Shown here: piece after piece, positions 54,270-63,198 of the stretch
How positions within the stretch are numbered: the first letter of the stretch is position 1
How the letters are laid out: each line of letters begins with the position of its first letter
Assembly: GCA_963422595.1 (NCBI GenBank)
Contig: OY730298.1
Coordinates: forward strand, 992,001 to 1,056,000
Direction of reading: 5' to 3'
From: G963422595 sp963422595
Lineage (GTDB): Bacteria; Pseudomonadota; Gammaproteobacteria; UBA4575
Length of the DNA: 64,000 nt
Made by a program: the position numbers and the translations under genes
Notes under the pieces: generated by a model
Databases searched by the model: none
Told to the model about the DNA's origin: nothing
Seen by the model: the letters and a program-made list of their open reading frames with translations, nothing else

Positions 54270-55535
54270 TTGAGGTTCGAACGTCTCCAGGATTGGCTCA
54301 CATGGCAGCAAACCCTACACTCTCAAAAAATTGAGTTAGGGCTTGGTCGTATTGCGGCAGTTGCAGATGCGCTGGGGGTTTTACAGCCAGGCTGTCAGGT
54401 TATTGTTGTTGCTGGCACCAACGGTAAGGGTTCTGTGGTAGCTATTTTGGAGTCTGTTTATCATCAGGCAGGGTACCGAGTTGGTAGTTATACCTCCCCA
54501 CACTTATTACGTTACAACGAACGCATAAGAGTAGATTACGAGAATATTGACGATCAAACGTTATGCAAAGCGTTTAATCTTGTAGACCAGGCGCGTGGTG
54601 AAACCAGTTTAAGCTACTTTGAATTTGGCACTCTGGCCGCCATGCAAATATTTAATGACATGAAGCCAGACGTGGCAATTTACGAAGTAGGGTTAGGGGG
54701 ACGTCTTGACGCCGTTAATATTCTGGCAAACGATTTGGCTATTGTCTCAAGCATAGGTATCGATCATGTGCAATGGTTAGGATCGTCACGTGAATCCATT
54801 GGCTTTGAAAAAGCTGGTATTTTTCGAGCCCGGCGCCCGGCTATCTGTGGCGATGCGCAGCCTCCGGAAAGCCTGCTTAAGTATGCGCGAGAGTTAAATT
54901 GTAAGTTATATTTGATTAATCAGGATTACTCTTATCAAATAAATACTAATCGATGCTGGTCATTTCATGCTTCTAAAGTCGATTGGCAAAATCTACCCAT
55001 ACCGAATCTATACGGCGATGTTCAGGTGAGTAATGCCGCAACCGCATTAATGGGGCTACTATCTATGGATGATAAGTTACCAGTGACGCGCCAAAGCATT
55101 GATAATGGATTAAACAATATAAATCTGTTAGGCCGTTTCCAGCAAATTACTGGTTCTTGCGACATTATATTTGATGTGGCACATAACCTGGATAGTGCCA
55201 AAGTCCTGGCGAAGAATCTCCGCGAGCTAAGGCCAGCGTCTTACACCTATGCCGTATTTGCGGTGTTGGAAGACAAAGACGTGGACGGCATAATCGAATC
55301 AGTGAAAGTACATATTGATGAGTGGTTTATTTCAAAGTTAGATTCTGATCGGGCCTTAAATTGCGAAGATTTACAGCAAAGCCTCAAACAACGTTGTCCG
55401 GATTGCGTCACTCACTCGTATGCATGCGTTGCAGATGCCTATTCTGCTGCCAAACGGCATGCCGATGATACGTCTCGCATTGTAGTGTTTGGTTCATTCT
55501 TAACAGTGGCGGCAGCACTAAGTCTGGAAGTATAA
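54270..55535 (+). CDS. folC: Folylpolyglutamate/dihydrofolate synthase FolC
   Basis: Adds glutamate to dihydropteroate and folates; Mur-ligase fold. ATP-binding VVAGTNGKGSVVAILES, then SYTSPHLLRYNERIRV, YFEFGTLAAM, EVGLGGRLDAVN, GIDHVQWLG and DVAHNLDSAKVLAKNL. Start is uncertain: TTG 54270 (LRFERLQDWLTWQQTLHS) fits homologues; the frame runs back into accD as far as 54156. About 421 residues. Confidence 0.93.
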   Translation: MRFERLQDWLTWQQTLHSQKIELGLGRIAAVADALGVLQPGCQVIVVAGTNGKGSVVAILESVYHQAGYRVGSYTSPHLLRYNERIRVDYENIDDQTLCKAFNLVDQARGETSLSYFEFGTLAAMQIFNDMKPDVAIYEVGLGGRLDAVNILANDLAIVSSIGIDHVQWLGSSRESIGFEKAGIFRARRPAICGDAQPPESLLKYARELNCKLYLINQDYSYQINTNRCWSFHASKVDWQNLPIPNLYGDVQVSNAATALMGLLSMDDKLPVTRQSIDNGLNNINLLGRFQQITGSCDIIFDVAHNLDSAKVLAKNLRELRPASYTYAVFAVLEDKDVDGIIESVKVHIDEWFISKLDSDRALNCEDLQQSLKQRCPDCVTHSYACVADAYSAAKRHADDTSRIVVFGSFLTVAAALSLEV

Positions 55536-55671
55536 TCCATATAACTGTCTGCGCGGTTATAAATAATGGCACATCTTTTTCCCTTGAAATCGCTGCATAA
55601 TTCACAGGTTTCTGGCAAACTGTTGGCGTTAAAACTGCTCTGATCAACATAGTCAATTTATATCGCAAAAC

Positions 55672-56250
55672 GTGGAAACGGTTTTAAAGCAACGCTTAAT
55701 CGGTACGGTCGTGATCATTGCCTTGGCAGTTATTTTTGTGCCGATGATACTGGACGATTCTGGGCCGCAAGAATCTGTAGTGCTGAATGTAGAAGTGCCG
55801 CCTGAACCGAAATTTAATTTTGAAAGTGAATTGCCTGATCCCAAACAGCTTGATGAAGTGCCCGTGTTGGCAACCGGCAAAGAGCCGGATTCAAAGCCAC
55901 TATCAGTTGAAAAAGATGTTAAATCAGAGGTGCAGCAGCCAGATGCAGACAAAGTATCAAGCGCAAAAATTGTTGAAGCTACGGCAAACCATATTAAACC
56001 CAATCCAGCACTGAACACCTGGGTCGTACAAGTCGCGGCATTTGGTGAGAAGCACAAAGCTATCGCTTTACAGGAAAAGCTGTTGGTGAGCAGCTATTCT
56101 GTATTTATCGAAAAATCTGTAAATGGTAATGAAGTGCTGTACCGCGTGAAAATAGGCCCTGAGTTAAAACGTGAAGATGCTGAGAAGCTACGTGATAAAG
56201 TAAAAAAGGAACAAAGTCTGATGGATAGTTTTGTGACCAACCATCCCTGA
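55672..56250 (+). CDS. dedD: SPOR-domain cell division protein (DedD-like)
   Basis: Septal-ring protein that binds denuded peptidoglycan. 192 residues: a cytoplasmic start (METVLKQRLIG), one membrane helix (TVVIIALAVIFVPMILDD), a Pro/Glu-rich periplasmic linker (residues 30-105) and a C-terminal SPOR domain (TWVVQVAAFGEKHKAIALQE to KVKKEQSLMDSF). It starts with GTG. The folC-dedD-cvpA-purF order is the E. coli arrangement, so the symbol is given by position and architecture. Confidence 0.88.
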   Translation: METVLKQRLIGTVVIIALAVIFVPMILDDSGPQESVVLNVEVPPEPKFNFESELPDPKQLDEVPVLATGKEPDSKPLSVEKDVKSEVQQPDADKVSSAKIVEATANHIKPNPALNTWVVQVAAFGEKHKAIALQEKLLVSSYSVFIEKSVNGNEVLYRVKIGPELKREDAEKLRDKVKKEQSLMDSFVTNHP

Positions 56251-56327
56251 TATTCTGATAGCGTATTATTGCACTGAACTCTTCAAAAACCGGTAACAGA
56301 CGCCCTTGTCAATAAGCTGAAGAAGAC

Positions 56328-56894
56328 ATGGCATTTGTATGGATTGATATAGGAATTGCGGTCATATTGCTCATTTCCATTATAGTCGCAATATTTCGTG
56401 GCTTTGTAAAAGAAGCCATATCGCTGACTACCTGGATAGTGGCGGTCTGGCTGGCGATAACTTTTTCTGATCAGGTGGCTTTACTGTTACCGGAAAGCAT
56501 AGATGAAGCGGCTTTTAACTTAGCTTCCATCGAGCTCGCGGCAGGTAAATTACGCGCAGGCGTGGCTTTTTTATTGATAATAACAGGCACATTAATTGCT
56601 GGGGCGGTGCTTAATTACGCACTAGGCCACATAACACAAATACATGCCTTGCGTGGCATAGACAGGGTTTTAGGGGCTTTTTTTGGGTTGGTGAGAGGAA
56701 TTGTAGTAATAGCGCTGATAATTTTGGTTACCACCCTGACCAGCTTTTCGCATTCGGACACCTGGAAGTCATCCCAACTGTTACCGCCCTTCGAACTTGT
56801 GGCGCACAAAATGACTGGTTTTATGCCTTCGGAATATGCAAAATATTTTTCATTTGGCGAAACACAAAAGCAAGTTTCGGCTTATCAACTTTAA
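56328..56894 (+). CDS. cvpA: CvpA-family membrane protein
   Basis: Inner-membrane protein needed for colicin V production in E. coli; its cellular role is not settled. 188 residues with four predicted helices: WIDIGIAVILLISIIVAIFR, EAISLTTWIVAVWLAITF, AGVAFLLIITGTLIAGAVLN and LGAFFGLVRGIVVIALIILV. The RGFVKEAISL and GIDRVLGAFFGLVRG segments are family marks. Directly upstream of purF, as in E. coli. Confidence 0.92.
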   Translation: MAFVWIDIGIAVILLISIIVAIFRGFVKEAISLTTWIVAVWLAITFSDQVALLLPESIDEAAFNLASIELAAGKLRAGVAFLLIITGTLIAGAVLNYALGHITQIHALRGIDRVLGAFFGLVRGIVVIALIILVTTLTSFSHSDTWKSSQLLPPFELVAHKMTGFMPSEYAKYFSFGETQKQVSAYQL

Positions 56895-56915
56895 ATTCTG
56901 TCAAGTGCTGTAATC

Positions 56916-58421
56916 ATGTGCGGTATTACTGGAATCATTGCTGGTCATGCGGCCAATCAGGATTTATACAACGCGCTATTAGTGCTGCAACACCGGGGAC
57001 AAGACGCTGCGGGTATTGTAACTTGTGAAAACGGCAGGCTTTATCAACGCAAGGCAAATGGTTTAGTGCGTGATGTGTTCCATAGCCGCCACATGGAGCG
57101 TTTAAAGGGCACAATGGGAATCGCGCACGTGCGCTATCCAACTGCGGGCTCATCTTCTTCAGCGGAAGCCCAACCCTTGTACGTGAATTCCCCATTTGGT
57201 ATTTCACTGGGTCATAACGGCAATCTGACGAATGCTGAACAACTAAAACGGGAACTATTTATAGAAGATAGACGCCATTTGAACACCGAATCGGATTCGG
57301 AAATTCTGTTAAACGTATTAGCGCATGAACTGGCGAATCAACAATCGCTGCAACTCAGACCTGAAGACGTGTTTGCTGCGGTAACAGGCTTGCATCAACG
57401 CTGTAAAGGTGCTTACGCAGTTGTAGCCATGATTACTGGTAAAGGCATCGTGGCCTTTCGGGATCCTAATGGCATTAGGCCACTGGTCTATGGTGTGCGC
57501 AAATCTCAACGTGGAATGGAATATATGGTAGCTTCTGAAAGTACCGCCCTGGATATGCTGGGGTTCAGTTTGGTGCGGGACGTTTCTCCAGGTGAAGCGA
57601 TATTTATTGACGCGCGCAGAACAATTTCGACGCAACAGTGTGCTACAGACTCAATTCATTGCCCGTGTATTTTTGAATACGTCTATTTCGCCAGACCTGA
57701 TTCTGTAATTGAAGATGTATTTGTACACAAGGCACGCATGCGTATGGGACAAAGCCTGGCTAAGAAAATCCTGCGGGAATGGCCCGGGCATAATATTGAC
57801 GTGGTAATGCCTATACCGGACACAAGTCGGACTGCCGCAATCGAAATTGCTTACTTGCTTGGCGTTAAATACCGGGAAGGGTTTATTAAAAATCGCTACA
57901 TTGGGCGCACCTTCATTATGCCTGGACAAAAGACGCGCAAAAAATCTGTGCGACAAAAGCTCAATCCGATAGAACTTGAGTTTAAGGATAAAAATGTTTT
58001 GCTCATTGACGATTCGATAGTACGTGGCACTACCTCAAGAGAGATTGTACAAATGGCGCGTGATGCTGGTGCAAGGCGAGTATATTTTGCTTCCGCCTCT
58101 CCACCGATTCGTTATCAGAACGTCTATGGTATAGATATGCCCGCACGTAATGAGCTAATCGCGTCCAATAAAGGCGTCAACGAAATTTGTGCAGAAATTC
58201 AAGCAGACGACTTGATTTATCAAGACCTGGATGATCTGATCTGGGCAGTACGGAAGGGGAACCTGCGTCTGGAAAGGTTTGATACGTCGGTATTTAATGG
58301 AGACTACGTTACAGATGCTGAAGATGGTTATTTTGAAAGCCTGGAAGTGGCACGTAGTGATAAATCCAAACAAGAACGCGAAAAAGAATATGTCGGCATT
58401 GATTTACACAACAGCGTCTGA
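56916..58421 (+). CDS. purF: Amidophosphoribosyltransferase PurF
   Basis: First committed step of purine synthesis. Cys2 in MCGITGIIAG is the glutaminase nucleophile with no propeptide, as in E. coli. Other marks: QHRGQDAAGIVT, GIAHVRYPTAGSS, SLGHNGNLTNAEQL, FRDPNGIRPLVYG, the PRPP motif VLLIDDSIVRGTTSREIV, and GIDMPARNELIA. 501 residues. Upstream gene order matches E. coli. Confidence 0.96.
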   Translation: MCGITGIIAGHAANQDLYNALLVLQHRGQDAAGIVTCENGRLYQRKANGLVRDVFHSRHMERLKGTMGIAHVRYPTAGSSSSAEAQPLYVNSPFGISLGHNGNLTNAEQLKRELFIEDRRHLNTESDSEILLNVLAHELANQQSLQLRPEDVFAAVTGLHQRCKGAYAVVAMITGKGIVAFRDPNGIRPLVYGVRKSQRGMEYMVASESTALDMLGFSLVRDVSPGEAIFIDARRTISTQQCATDSIHCPCIFEYVYFARPDSVIEDVFVHKARMRMGQSLAKKILREWPGHNIDVVMPIPDTSRTAAIEIAYLLGVKYREGFIKNRYIGRTFIMPGQKTRKKSVRQKLNPIELEFKDKNVLLIDDSIVRGTTSREIVQMARDAGARRVYFASASPPIRYQNVYGIDMPARNELIASNKGVNEICAEIQADDLIYQDLDDLIWAVRKGNLRLERFDTSVFNGDYVTDAEDGYFESLEVARSDKSKQEREKEYVGIDLHNSV

Positions 58422-58441
58422 GACGTACCTGCAATCGCTGC

Positions 58442-58999
58442 ATGCAAGCATCTGAAGCAGCCGGGCAGCTGTTTGCATTACTGGATGAAGCATGTAGTCA
58501 ATATCCTCAACATGCTCACTTTCCTGTCGCGGTTGTTGACGTAAGTCAACAAGTACTCCGTGTGTTTTTTGACGGAGAATTTATTAACAGTTATCCGGTT
58601 TCAACTTCCCGATATGGCATTGGTCAGGATGAGGGATCTTATAAAACCCCAATCGGGGTTCATTGTATTCGGGAAAAGATTGGTGCAGATGCAAATATTG
58701 CTGAAATCTTTAAGGCCAGAAAACGCACATATACACAGGCAGCCATTGAGCCTGAAAAAATTAGTACAGATAGAGATTGCGTTACCTCAAGAATTCTTTG
58801 GCTTACAGGTCTTGAAGAGGGAATAAATAAAGGTTCGGGCGTTGATAGTTATGCCAGATACATCTATATACATGGCACACCCGCAGAGGGGCATATTGGA
58901 CAACCTGCCTCAGAAGGCTGTATTCGCATGAAAAATCAGGACGTTATCGAATTATTTGAACTTCTGCCGGTGGCTTCACTAGTCATCGTCAGGGCCTAG
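58442..58999 (+). CDS. L,D-transpeptidase (YkuD) domain protein without signal peptide
   Basis: YkuD catalytic motif is complete: His144 in YIYIHGTPAEG, then Ser157, Cys160 and Arg162 in SEGCIRM. The domain spans about residues 28-185 and is preceded by a short helical lead. There is no signal peptide or membrane helix, and the frame is bounded upstream by purF 20 bases away, so export through Sec is not apparent. Similar leaderless YkuD proteins occur in other proteobacteria. Substrate and location are unknown. Confidence 0.85.
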   Translation: MQASEAAGQLFALLDEACSQYPQHAHFPVAVVDVSQQVLRVFFDGEFINSYPVSTSRYGIGQDEGSYKTPIGVHCIREKIGADANIAEIFKARKRTYTQAAIEPEKISTDRDCVTSRILWLTGLEEGINKGSGVDSYARYIYIHGTPAEGHIGQPASEGCIRMKNQDVIELFELLPVASLVIVRA

Positions 59000-59058
59000 A
59001 GGTGTGCGCCTTCCAGTCCGATTTTTTAGCTGCCGTAATGAAGCTCAACGCAACCTTT

Positions 59059-59784
59059 TTAAGGTTTGACAGACTCCAGCTTCATGCCGTCAGGCGTGCA
59101 CTTTAATACACTGCCTTGTGCATACCAATCGCCTAACACAATACGCTTATATTCATTTCCATTGATAGTAAAATCATGAATGCCAGGTCTATGCGTATGG
59201 CCATGAATTAAACGTTGCACGTCATAACCAAGCATGGCCTGTTTAACGGTGTTTTGATTCACGTCCATAATTTTTAATTGTTTACCTTGTGTAGCCGCGA
59301 TACTTTTATCACGTAGTCGTTTTACAATTTTAATTCGCTGTTTTACGCTTAGCAGTAACCATACCCGTTGGAGCCATTTGTTACGTATTCTGGCTTTATA
59401 TTTTTGATAAGCGATGTCGTCAGTGCATAAAGTGTCTCCATGCATGATCAATGTTGAGGTCCCATAAAGATCAATTACGCTCTCTTCGGGGAGTATTTTG
59501 CATCGAGTGCGCCGTGCGAAAGCCTGGCCTATTAAAAAGTCTCGATTACCGTGGACGAGATAAACCGGAGTTCCGGAAATGCTCAAGTCGCGTAGCGAAT
59601 TGAGCACCGGTTCCAAGCCAACTGCAGGGCCATCATCACCAATCCAGTACTCAAAAAGATCACCCAGAATATAAAATGCATCGGCCCTGGAGATGCCCTG
59701 CAGAAACCGGCAGAAAGCCGCAATGATATGCGGCCTGTTGTTATCTAAATGTAAATCAGCAACGAAAAGGGTCTGTGGTCCCAC
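59059..59784 (-). CDS. lpxH: UDP-2,3-diacylglucosamine diphosphatase LpxH
   Basis: Fourth step of lipid A synthesis, giving lipid X and UMP. 241-residue calcineurin-like phosphoesterase with all metal motifs: FVADLHLDN, ILGDLFEYWIGDD, VYLVHGNRDFLIG, IMHGDTLCTDD and HGHTHRPGIHDF. It starts with GTG at 59784, 8 bases after the cyclophilin gene on the same strand. The stop codon falls inside the inverted repeat AACCTT-TTT-AAGGTT (59052-59066). Confidence 0.95.
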   Translation of the reverse strand: MGPQTLFVADLHLDNNRPHIIAAFCRFLQGISRADAFYILGDLFEYWIGDDGPAVGLEPVLNSLRDLSISGTPVYLVHGNRDFLIGQAFARRTRCKILPEESVIDLYGTSTLIMHGDTLCTDDIAYQKYKARIRNKWLQRVWLLLSVKQRIKIVKRLRDKSIAATQGKQLKIMDVNQNTVKQAMLGYDVQRLIHGHTHRPGIHDFTINGNEYKRIVLGDWYAQGSVLKCTPDGMKLESVKP

Positions 59785-59792
59785 CTCATTTC

Positions 59793-60365
59793 TTACTCGA
59801 CCGTAGTAACTTTTTCGATAATAACGGGGTCAGCCGGGACATCCTGATAAGGGCCTTTTGATAAAGTGGCGACGTCCCTGATCGCATTGACGACGTCCAT
59901 GCCCTGCGTAACTTTCCCAAATACGGCATAACCCCAGCCGTGTGAGGATTTGCTACTGAAATTCAGGAAATCGTTATCCTTGACATTAATAAAAAATTGC
60001 GCTGTTGCGGAATGGGGGTCATTGGTGCGTGCCATGGCGATACTGCCAGTATCGTTTTTTAAGCCGTTATTAGCCTCGTTTGGAATTGGGGCATGGGTAT
60101 TTTTTTGTACCATATCGGCAGTGAAGCCCCCACCTTGAATCATAAAATTTGAAATTACCCGGTGGAAAATCGTACCATCGTAGAATCCTTCTTCAACATA
60201 GGTTAAAAAATTCTCCACGGTTTTTGGTGCCTTGTCGCCGCTCAGGGTAAGCACGATAGTCCCTTTGCTGGTTTCCATTTTCACGGTCTTTACCTCGGCA
60301 TGCAGATTGGTAGTTAGAATAATTATAAATACAAGCAGAAAACTGAACTTATATGATATATACAT
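59793..60365 (-). CDS. ppiA: Periplasmic peptidyl-prolyl cis-trans isomerase (cyclophilin)
   Basis: Start chosen at ATG 60365, preceded by GGGG, giving a signal peptide (YKFSFLLVFIIILTTNLHAE) and 190 residues, the length of E. coli PpiA. Cyclophilin marks: APKTVENFLTYVEEGFYDGT, FHRVISNFMIQGGGF, IAMARTNDPHSATAQFFINV and VFGKVTQGMDVV. The catalytic FHRVI and QGG residues are intact. Homologues next to lpxH are often the cytoplasmic PpiB; the leader here argues for the periplasm. The frame extends upstream to 60428. Confidence 0.9.
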   Translation of the reverse strand: MYISYKFSFLLVFIIILTTNLHAEVKTVKMETSKGTIVLTLSGDKAPKTVENFLTYVEEGFYDGTIFHRVISNFMIQGGGFTADMVQKNTHAPIPNEANNGLKNDTGSIAMARTNDPHSATAQFFINVKDNDFLNFSSKSSHGWGYAVFGKVTQGMDVVNAIRDVATLSKGPYQDVPADPVIIEKVTTVE

Positions 60366-60516
60366 ATCAGCCCCATTAAATATTTTGATTTTCAGATCAT
60401 AACCATTTTTTAGATGATTGTCCTTCATTTGGCAAGGAAAGTTTTACCTTTAAATATCGTTATCAAAATATGTAAATAATCTGAATGCGGGAATTCCTGC
60501 CATGCCCGGCGACATA

Positions 60517-60546
60517 TTGACTTGGTTGCCGGCCAGGAAGTACGAT
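60517..60546 (+). promoter_or_regulatory. Candidate promoter for tRNA-Pro
   Basis: TTGACT (60517-60522), an 18-base spacer and TACGAT (60541-60546) lie about 70 bases before the tRNA, in the spacer that divides it from the reverse-strand cyclophilin gene. It was the best sigma70-like pair I found there. It is a prediction only. Confidence 0.35.
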
Positions 60547-60617
60547 GCGTGACTGATTTGCCTCTACTCTCCATCGTCACTGAAAATCAGGCTAATAAAA
60601 ACCGGGTCAATACAAAT

Positions 60618-60694
60618 CGGGGCATAGCGCAGCTTGGTAGCGCATCTGCTTTGGGAGCAGAGGGTCGGGGGTTCAAATCCCTCTGCCCCGACCA
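60618..60694 (+). tRNA. tRNA-Pro, anticodon UGG
   Basis: 77-base cloverleaf with acceptor arms CGGGGCA and TGCCCCG, and an encoded discriminator plus CCA (ACCA). The D arm contains AGCGCAGCTTGGTAGCGC, and the anticodon stem-loop is TCTGC-TTTGGGA-GCAGA with anticodon TGG at 60652-60654. The T arm is built on GTTCAAATC. It resembles E. coli proM. Its 3' end, a frequent integration site, faces the spacer and the accessory-looking lipid genes; no second copy of the 3' end was seen in the window. Confidence 0.97.
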
Positions 60695-61119
60695 CCTCTT
60701 TCATTGGCGCACACTGTACTACCCTAACTCCTAAAGGACGTACGGAATCTCAAGACGGATGAAGCACTATTGCGGCGGGCAGAGTAATTATTGAAGAAAT
60801 GCGGTAACGTTGTTTGTTTGCGGAATACGTATGCCGGGAACCCCCGACACCAAATTAATCATCCCGCGAAAAAATGCTTTTTACAAAGCCGATTTTAATG
60901 ATGACGGCGTTATCAGGCATACTGACGCCGGCATAAATCAGATTTAGCGCTTTACTATCCTAAGGAGGTAAACACACATCTGACGTACTTGACGAGTCTG
61001 GGTTATTCGATGCTGCCCCTCACACATCCAACCTTTGAAATACTGCCCGAAGTACCGTATGTTAAATAACCTGCCCACGTATACGCACTTTATTTATCAA
61101 GTTTCAACAATAATCGATT
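60695..61119 (+). other. Spacer with broken EF-hand-like reading frame
   Basis: 425 bases between tRNA-Pro and the acyl-AMP ligase with no intact gene. From ATG 60831 a 38-codon frame ends at TAG 60945 and contains DFNDDGVIRHTD (60891-60926), an exact DxNxDGxIxxxD calcium-loop pattern as in dockerin and EF-hand repeats. A neighbouring frame continues as DLALYYPKEVNTHLTYL to TAA 61067. At 60961 lies TAAGGAGGT, a perfect anti-16S match, but only a CTG (60980, 29 codons) follows in reach. This looks like a frameshifted fragment of a calcium-binding protein gene. Confidence 0.4.
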
Positions 61120-63081
61120 ATGCAATTTCATACACTAACCGAAGCACTTGAACAAAATTGCAGTGAGGAACGTTTTATTGGCTTTGTTAAAAGCCAGGAA
61201 CAGGAAAAAATTATAAGTTTCAGATCCTTATACCGGCGCGCGCTGGAACTACTTTATATTCTACAGCGAAAAGGCATAAAGCAGGGCGACTATCTAATAT
61301 TATTTTTAACCAACAATGAACAGATCGTTGACGTTTTTTGGGCCTGTCAATTTGGCGGCGTTATTCCAGTGCCTTTAGCAGTTGGCATTAGTAATCAACA
61401 TCGTCAAAAAGTATTTAATGTCGCGAAAAAAATCGGTAATACGTTTCTTTATACGAACCGTAAAAATTTACTTAAATTGGAGTCAGGCGCGCGAGACTAT
61501 GAATCCAAAATTATTTATCGACGATTAGCCGAAAAAGCACTGTTAGCCGATGACATGGTCGATACGTCAACACCGGGTCAAATGGCAAATATCACTCCTG
61601 AAGACGTCTCCTTTATTCAGTTTTCTTCCGGTTCCACTGGTAATCCTAAGGGCATGGTACTCAGGCATCGTAATTTAATGGCAAATATTCGGAGTATTCA
61701 AAAAGGAGCTGCCTTGTCATCTCAGGACACCAGTCTTAGCTGGATGCCACTCACTCATGACATGGGGCTGATTGGGTTTCATTTAAATCCCGTGGCCTGT
61801 AACTATAGTCATTACATAATGCGTACAGATTTATTTGTGCGGCATCCCTTATATTGGATGGCTGTCGCAAGCGAGAAAAAAGCTAATGTGCTGTGCTCAC
61901 CCAATTTTGGCTACCAGCATTTTTTGAACGCATTAAAGCGCAGAGGCCTGAAAAATATCAATCTATCGCATGTACGGTTGATTTTTAATGGTGCCGAGCC
62001 GATCTCGGCAAATCTTTGTGAGCAATTCACCAGCGCATTAGCAAAATATGGACTTCCTAAGCGCAGTATGTTTCCCGTATATGGTTTAGCGGAAGCGAGT
62101 TTGGCGGTTAGTTTTCCGACAGTTGGCGCAAATTTACAAGTAGCGCAGGTGCAACGTGAATCACTTTCAATGGGTGCTACTGCCAGGTTAACTTCTCGTG
62201 GTGATGGTAGTGTGTCGTTGGTCAGTGTTGGCGCGCCCGTAGATAATTGTAAGATTAGAATTAGTGACAAAAGTGGTAACGTCTTACCGCAGCATACGAT
62301 AGGCCATATACATATTAAGGGGCAGAACGTTACTGAGGAAATTATAGGTGATGACGGCTCTGTGTTTTTTGAAGATGGTTGGCTGGATACTGGTGATTTA
62401 GGTTTTTTCTCCAAACAACATTTATTTATCACCGGCAGGTATAAAGAAATACTATTTGTTAACGGTCAGAACTATTACCCACATGATATCGAAGAGACGT
62501 TGCATCAATTCCTGGCGTTAGACCTGGGCAAAGTGGTTGTTGTGGGAGTCCCCTCCCCACAAAGTGATCTGGAAGAAGTGCTTGTATTTATTTTACACAA
62601 AGGAGAATTGGAAGAATTTTTATCAATTTCTGCTGACGTGAAAGCGCTGGTGAATGAGCATTTTGGCATAGCAGTGCATCGGGTAATTCCAATCAAAAAA
62701 ATACCCAAGACTACCAGCGGGAAAATTCAGCGTTCAGTGTTGGCCGATAGTTACCTGGCGAAGACATATGCCGACACCATCAACCAGCTAACCACACTGG
62801 CGGAAGCAAAGCTCGACAACGGCATAGAAGAGGGTAGTGATACAGCCATAAATTCAATTAAACAAATATGCAGGGAGGCTTTACCTGGTAAATCTTTTAG
62901 CATCCATGATAGTTTATTAGAACTTGGTGCAAGCTCTTTGGCATTAGTAGAAATACATACTGGTTTAGATGAACTGTACCCGGGAAAAATAGAAATCACG
63001 GATTTAATTGAACATCCCAGTATTGCTGATCTGGCGAAATTCCTGTGTGAAAAAGAAACCGAGGCGTTGACCTGCGCGTAA
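61120..63081 (+). CDS. Fatty-acyl-AMP ligase fused to a carrier-protein domain
   Basis: Activates a fatty acid as acyl-AMP and likely loads it on its own carrier domain. 653 residues. Adenylation motifs: SSGSTGNPKGM (from 169), PLTHDMGLIGFHL, FNGAEPIS, YGLAEASLAVSFP, GWLDTGDLG, GRYKEILFVNGQNYYPHDIE and the catalytic Lys535 in PKTTSGKIQR. The HDMGLIG and NGQNYYPHDIE forms point to the FAAL group rather than acyl-CoA ligases. The C-terminal carrier (about 580-645) has LGASSLALVEI, with Ser606 as the likely phosphopantetheine site. No ketosynthase or thioesterase is in view. The target lipid is unknown. Confidence 0.88.
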   Translation: MQFHTLTEALEQNCSEERFIGFVKSQEQEKIISFRSLYRRALELLYILQRKGIKQGDYLILFLTNNEQIVDVFWACQFGGVIPVPLAVGISNQHRQKVFNVAKKIGNTFLYTNRKNLLKLESGARDYESKIIYRRLAEKALLADDMVDTSTPGQMANITPEDVSFIQFSSGSTGNPKGMVLRHRNLMANIRSIQKGAALSSQDTSLSWMPLTHDMGLIGFHLNPVACNYSHYIMRTDLFVRHPLYWMAVASEKKANVLCSPNFGYQHFLNALKRRGLKNINLSHVRLIFNGAEPISANLCEQFTSALAKYGLPKRSMFPVYGLAEASLAVSFPTVGANLQVAQVQRESLSMGATARLTSRGDGSVSLVSVGAPVDNCKIRISDKSGNVLPQHTIGHIHIKGQNVTEEIIGDDGSVFFEDGWLDTGDLGFFSKQHLFITGRYKEILFVNGQNYYPHDIEETLHQFLALDLGKVVVVGVPSPQSDLEEVLVFILHKGELEEFLSISADVKALVNEHFGIAVHRVIPIKKIPKTTSGKIQRSVLADSYLAKTYADTINQLTTLAEAKLDNGIEEGSDTAINSIKQICREALPGKSFSIHDSLLELGASSLALVEIHTGLDELYPGKIEITDLIEHPSIADLAKFLCEKETEALTCA

Positions 63082-63198
63082 CGTTGGGCTGATATTTACG
63101 TACCAGTGTCATAATTATGCTGATATTTTTTCCTGACAGGGTTTCTCTATTAACTCTACTACTTAAAAAATACCAACTCCTCTCATACAATATACAAG

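Noticed and set aside
60874..60936. 20-codon hydrophobic peptide (MLFTKPILMMTALSGILTPA) in the spacer after tRNA-Pro
   Set aside because: It lies in a different frame from the EF-hand-like relic, has no ribosome-binding site, and is short enough to be chance.
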